Shown: positions 63,454-64,000 of the stretch, piece after piece
Numbering within the stretch: position 1 is the stretch's first letter
Layout of the letters: each line of letters begins with the position of its first letter
Source: JADHLJ01 sp038146985
GTDB lineage: Bacteria; Pseudomonadota; Alphaproteobacteria; Thalassobaculales; Thalassobaculaceae
NCBI GenBank assembly: GCA_038146985.1
Contig: JAYQSQ010000012.1
Coordinates: 248,001-312,000, forward strand
Direction of reading: 5' to 3'
DNA length: 64,000 nucleotides
The notes under the pieces: generated by a model
Told to the model about the DNA's origin: nothing
What the model saw: the letters and a program-made list of their open reading frames with translations, nothing else
The model's database searches: none
Position numbers and translations under genes: made by a program

Positions 63454-64000
63454 CTATCCGGTCCCCGAGACTTGGCCCTCGCGCTTTTCCACGGCGCCGG
63501 TCGTCTCATTGAAACGGTTGCGCTTCTCGATCACGACGATGCTGTCATAGAAGTGCACGGCATTGACCGTGACCGTCAGTCCGTTGGGCGCGAAAGCGGA
63601 ACGATCCTCGGAATGAAAGGCGTGCATCTGGTCCACGATGGCCTTGGCGTTTTCGATGAAGGAACCGGGCCTCAAATAGCCCCCGCCATACTCCGCCATG
63701 TAGCAGGTATGGGTATCCTCGACCAAGTAAAGGCCGCCCGACTTGAGAGCCGGGAACAGTACGGCAAAGGAGGCTCTCAGATCCTCCATCCGGTGGCTGC
63801 CGTCGTCGATGACGATGTCGAAGGGTCCGGTTTTCTCGACAATCTCGGCCAGGAACGCCGCCTTTCCCTGGTCACCGATGAAGACCTCGAAGCCCTCGGT
63901 CTCCATGTCACGGCAGGCGGGATCAATATCGGCACCAATGACGCGCGCGCCGTCGCCGAAATACTCGCGCCAGATCTGCAGCGAGCCGCCCTTGCGGATG
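63454..64000 (-). CDS. class I SAM-dependent methyltransferase (CmcI/TylF-like), 5' end beyond the right edge
   Basis: The minus frame is open to the window edge. The first visible residues are RKGGSLQIWREYFGDGARVI followed by GADIDPACRD, which is motif I/II of the methyltransferase fold. Then come VFIGDQGKAAFLAEIVEK and FDIVIDDGSHRMEDLRASFA, as in macrocin- and cephalosporin-type O-methyltransferases. The stop is at 63454. The target is probably a hydroxyl of a sugar or small molecule. The start is not in the window. Confidence 0.82.
   Translation of the reverse strand, partial: IRKGGSLQIWREYFGDGARVIGADIDPACRDMETEGFEVFIGDQGKAAFLAEIVEKTGPFDIVIDDGSHRMEDLRASFAVLFPALKSGGLYLVEDTHTCYMAEYGGGYLRPGSFIENAKAIVDQMHAFHSEDRSAFAPNGLTVTVNAVHFYDSIVVIEKRNRFNETTGAVEKREGQVSGTG

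Noticed and set aside
1..64000. CRISPR arrays or rRNA genes
   Set aside because: No regularly spaced repeats with variable spacers and no rRNA-like sequence were seen.

Overview
The window is GC-rich, densely coded DNA from an alphaproteobacterium. The evidence is a PDH operon order pdhA-pdhB-pdhC with a lipoyl domain on E1-beta, an NDUFS4-type complex I protein, a CoQ10/RatA-like protein, an alphaproteobacterial-type SerC next to SerA, and tRNA sequences of that class. The many acyl-CoA, amidase, hydantoinase, TauD and TRAP genes suggest a free-living, probably aquatic or soil heterotroph. The genus cannot be read from the window.

Layout. 1-7.8 kb (minus strand): a PAS sensor cut by the edge, acyl-CoA dehydrogenase, alpha-methylacyl-CoA racemase, a GlcD-type FAD oxidase, a lipoprotein esterase, then three adjacent frameshifted genes (ATC-hydrolase family, SDR, alpha/beta hydrolase). 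7.9-9.2 kb: a less GC-rich patch with an orphan transglutaminase-like protein and a small ORF. 9.3-12.4 kb: a complete TRAP transporter with two terminators. 12.4-19.2 kb: a minus-strand block of a DUF1445 hydro-lyase, two amidases, an enolase-superfamily enzyme and an MFS carrier. 19.3-24 kb: Rieske dioxygenase alpha/beta, carbonic anhydrase, SDR and a TauD dioxygenase. 24-33 kb: hyuA-hyuB, an Fe-S CCG-domain protein, and a very large hydantoinase-TPR-sulfotransferase fusion. 33-37.4 kb: luciferase-like monooxygenase, DUF2177 membrane protein, and a coupled CaiB CoA-transferase and CitE-like lyase. 37.5-49.3 kb: threonine aldolase, RluA-family pseudouridine synthase, serC-serA, FkbM methyltransferase, FG-GAP protein, DMT carrier, second enolase-superfamily enzyme, TPR/glycosyltransferase-like protein, tRNA-Arg, NDUFS4-like, tRNA-Pro. 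49.5-60 kb: DUF192, HDAC-like amidohydrolase, orphan ABC permease, CoQ10-like protein, lipA, lpdA, pdhC, pdhB, pdhA, fliG. 60.2-64 kb: MFS carrier, two tandem TauD enzymes, and a methyltransferase cut by the right edge.

How the genes fit together. lipA, lpdA and pdhABC make and use lipoate in pyruvate dehydrogenase. serC and serA make serine. The rest is mostly accessory catabolism: uptake (TRAP, MFS, DMT, ABC permease), C-N bond hydrolysis (amidases, HyuAB, DUF1445), oxygenation (Rieske, three TauD, luciferase-like) and CoA-thioester chemistry.

Two window-wide properties matter. First, single-base indels, several in homopolymer runs, break at least nine genes. These include the core genes serC, pdhA and pdhB, and the fold of tRNA-Pro is also affected. 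Sequencing error is therefore more likely than gene decay. Second, short palindromic repeats recur between genes, often as inverted pairs resembling REPINs, and one of them supplies the C-terminus of HyuA. The most unusual gene is the hydantoinase-TPR-sulfotransferase fusion.
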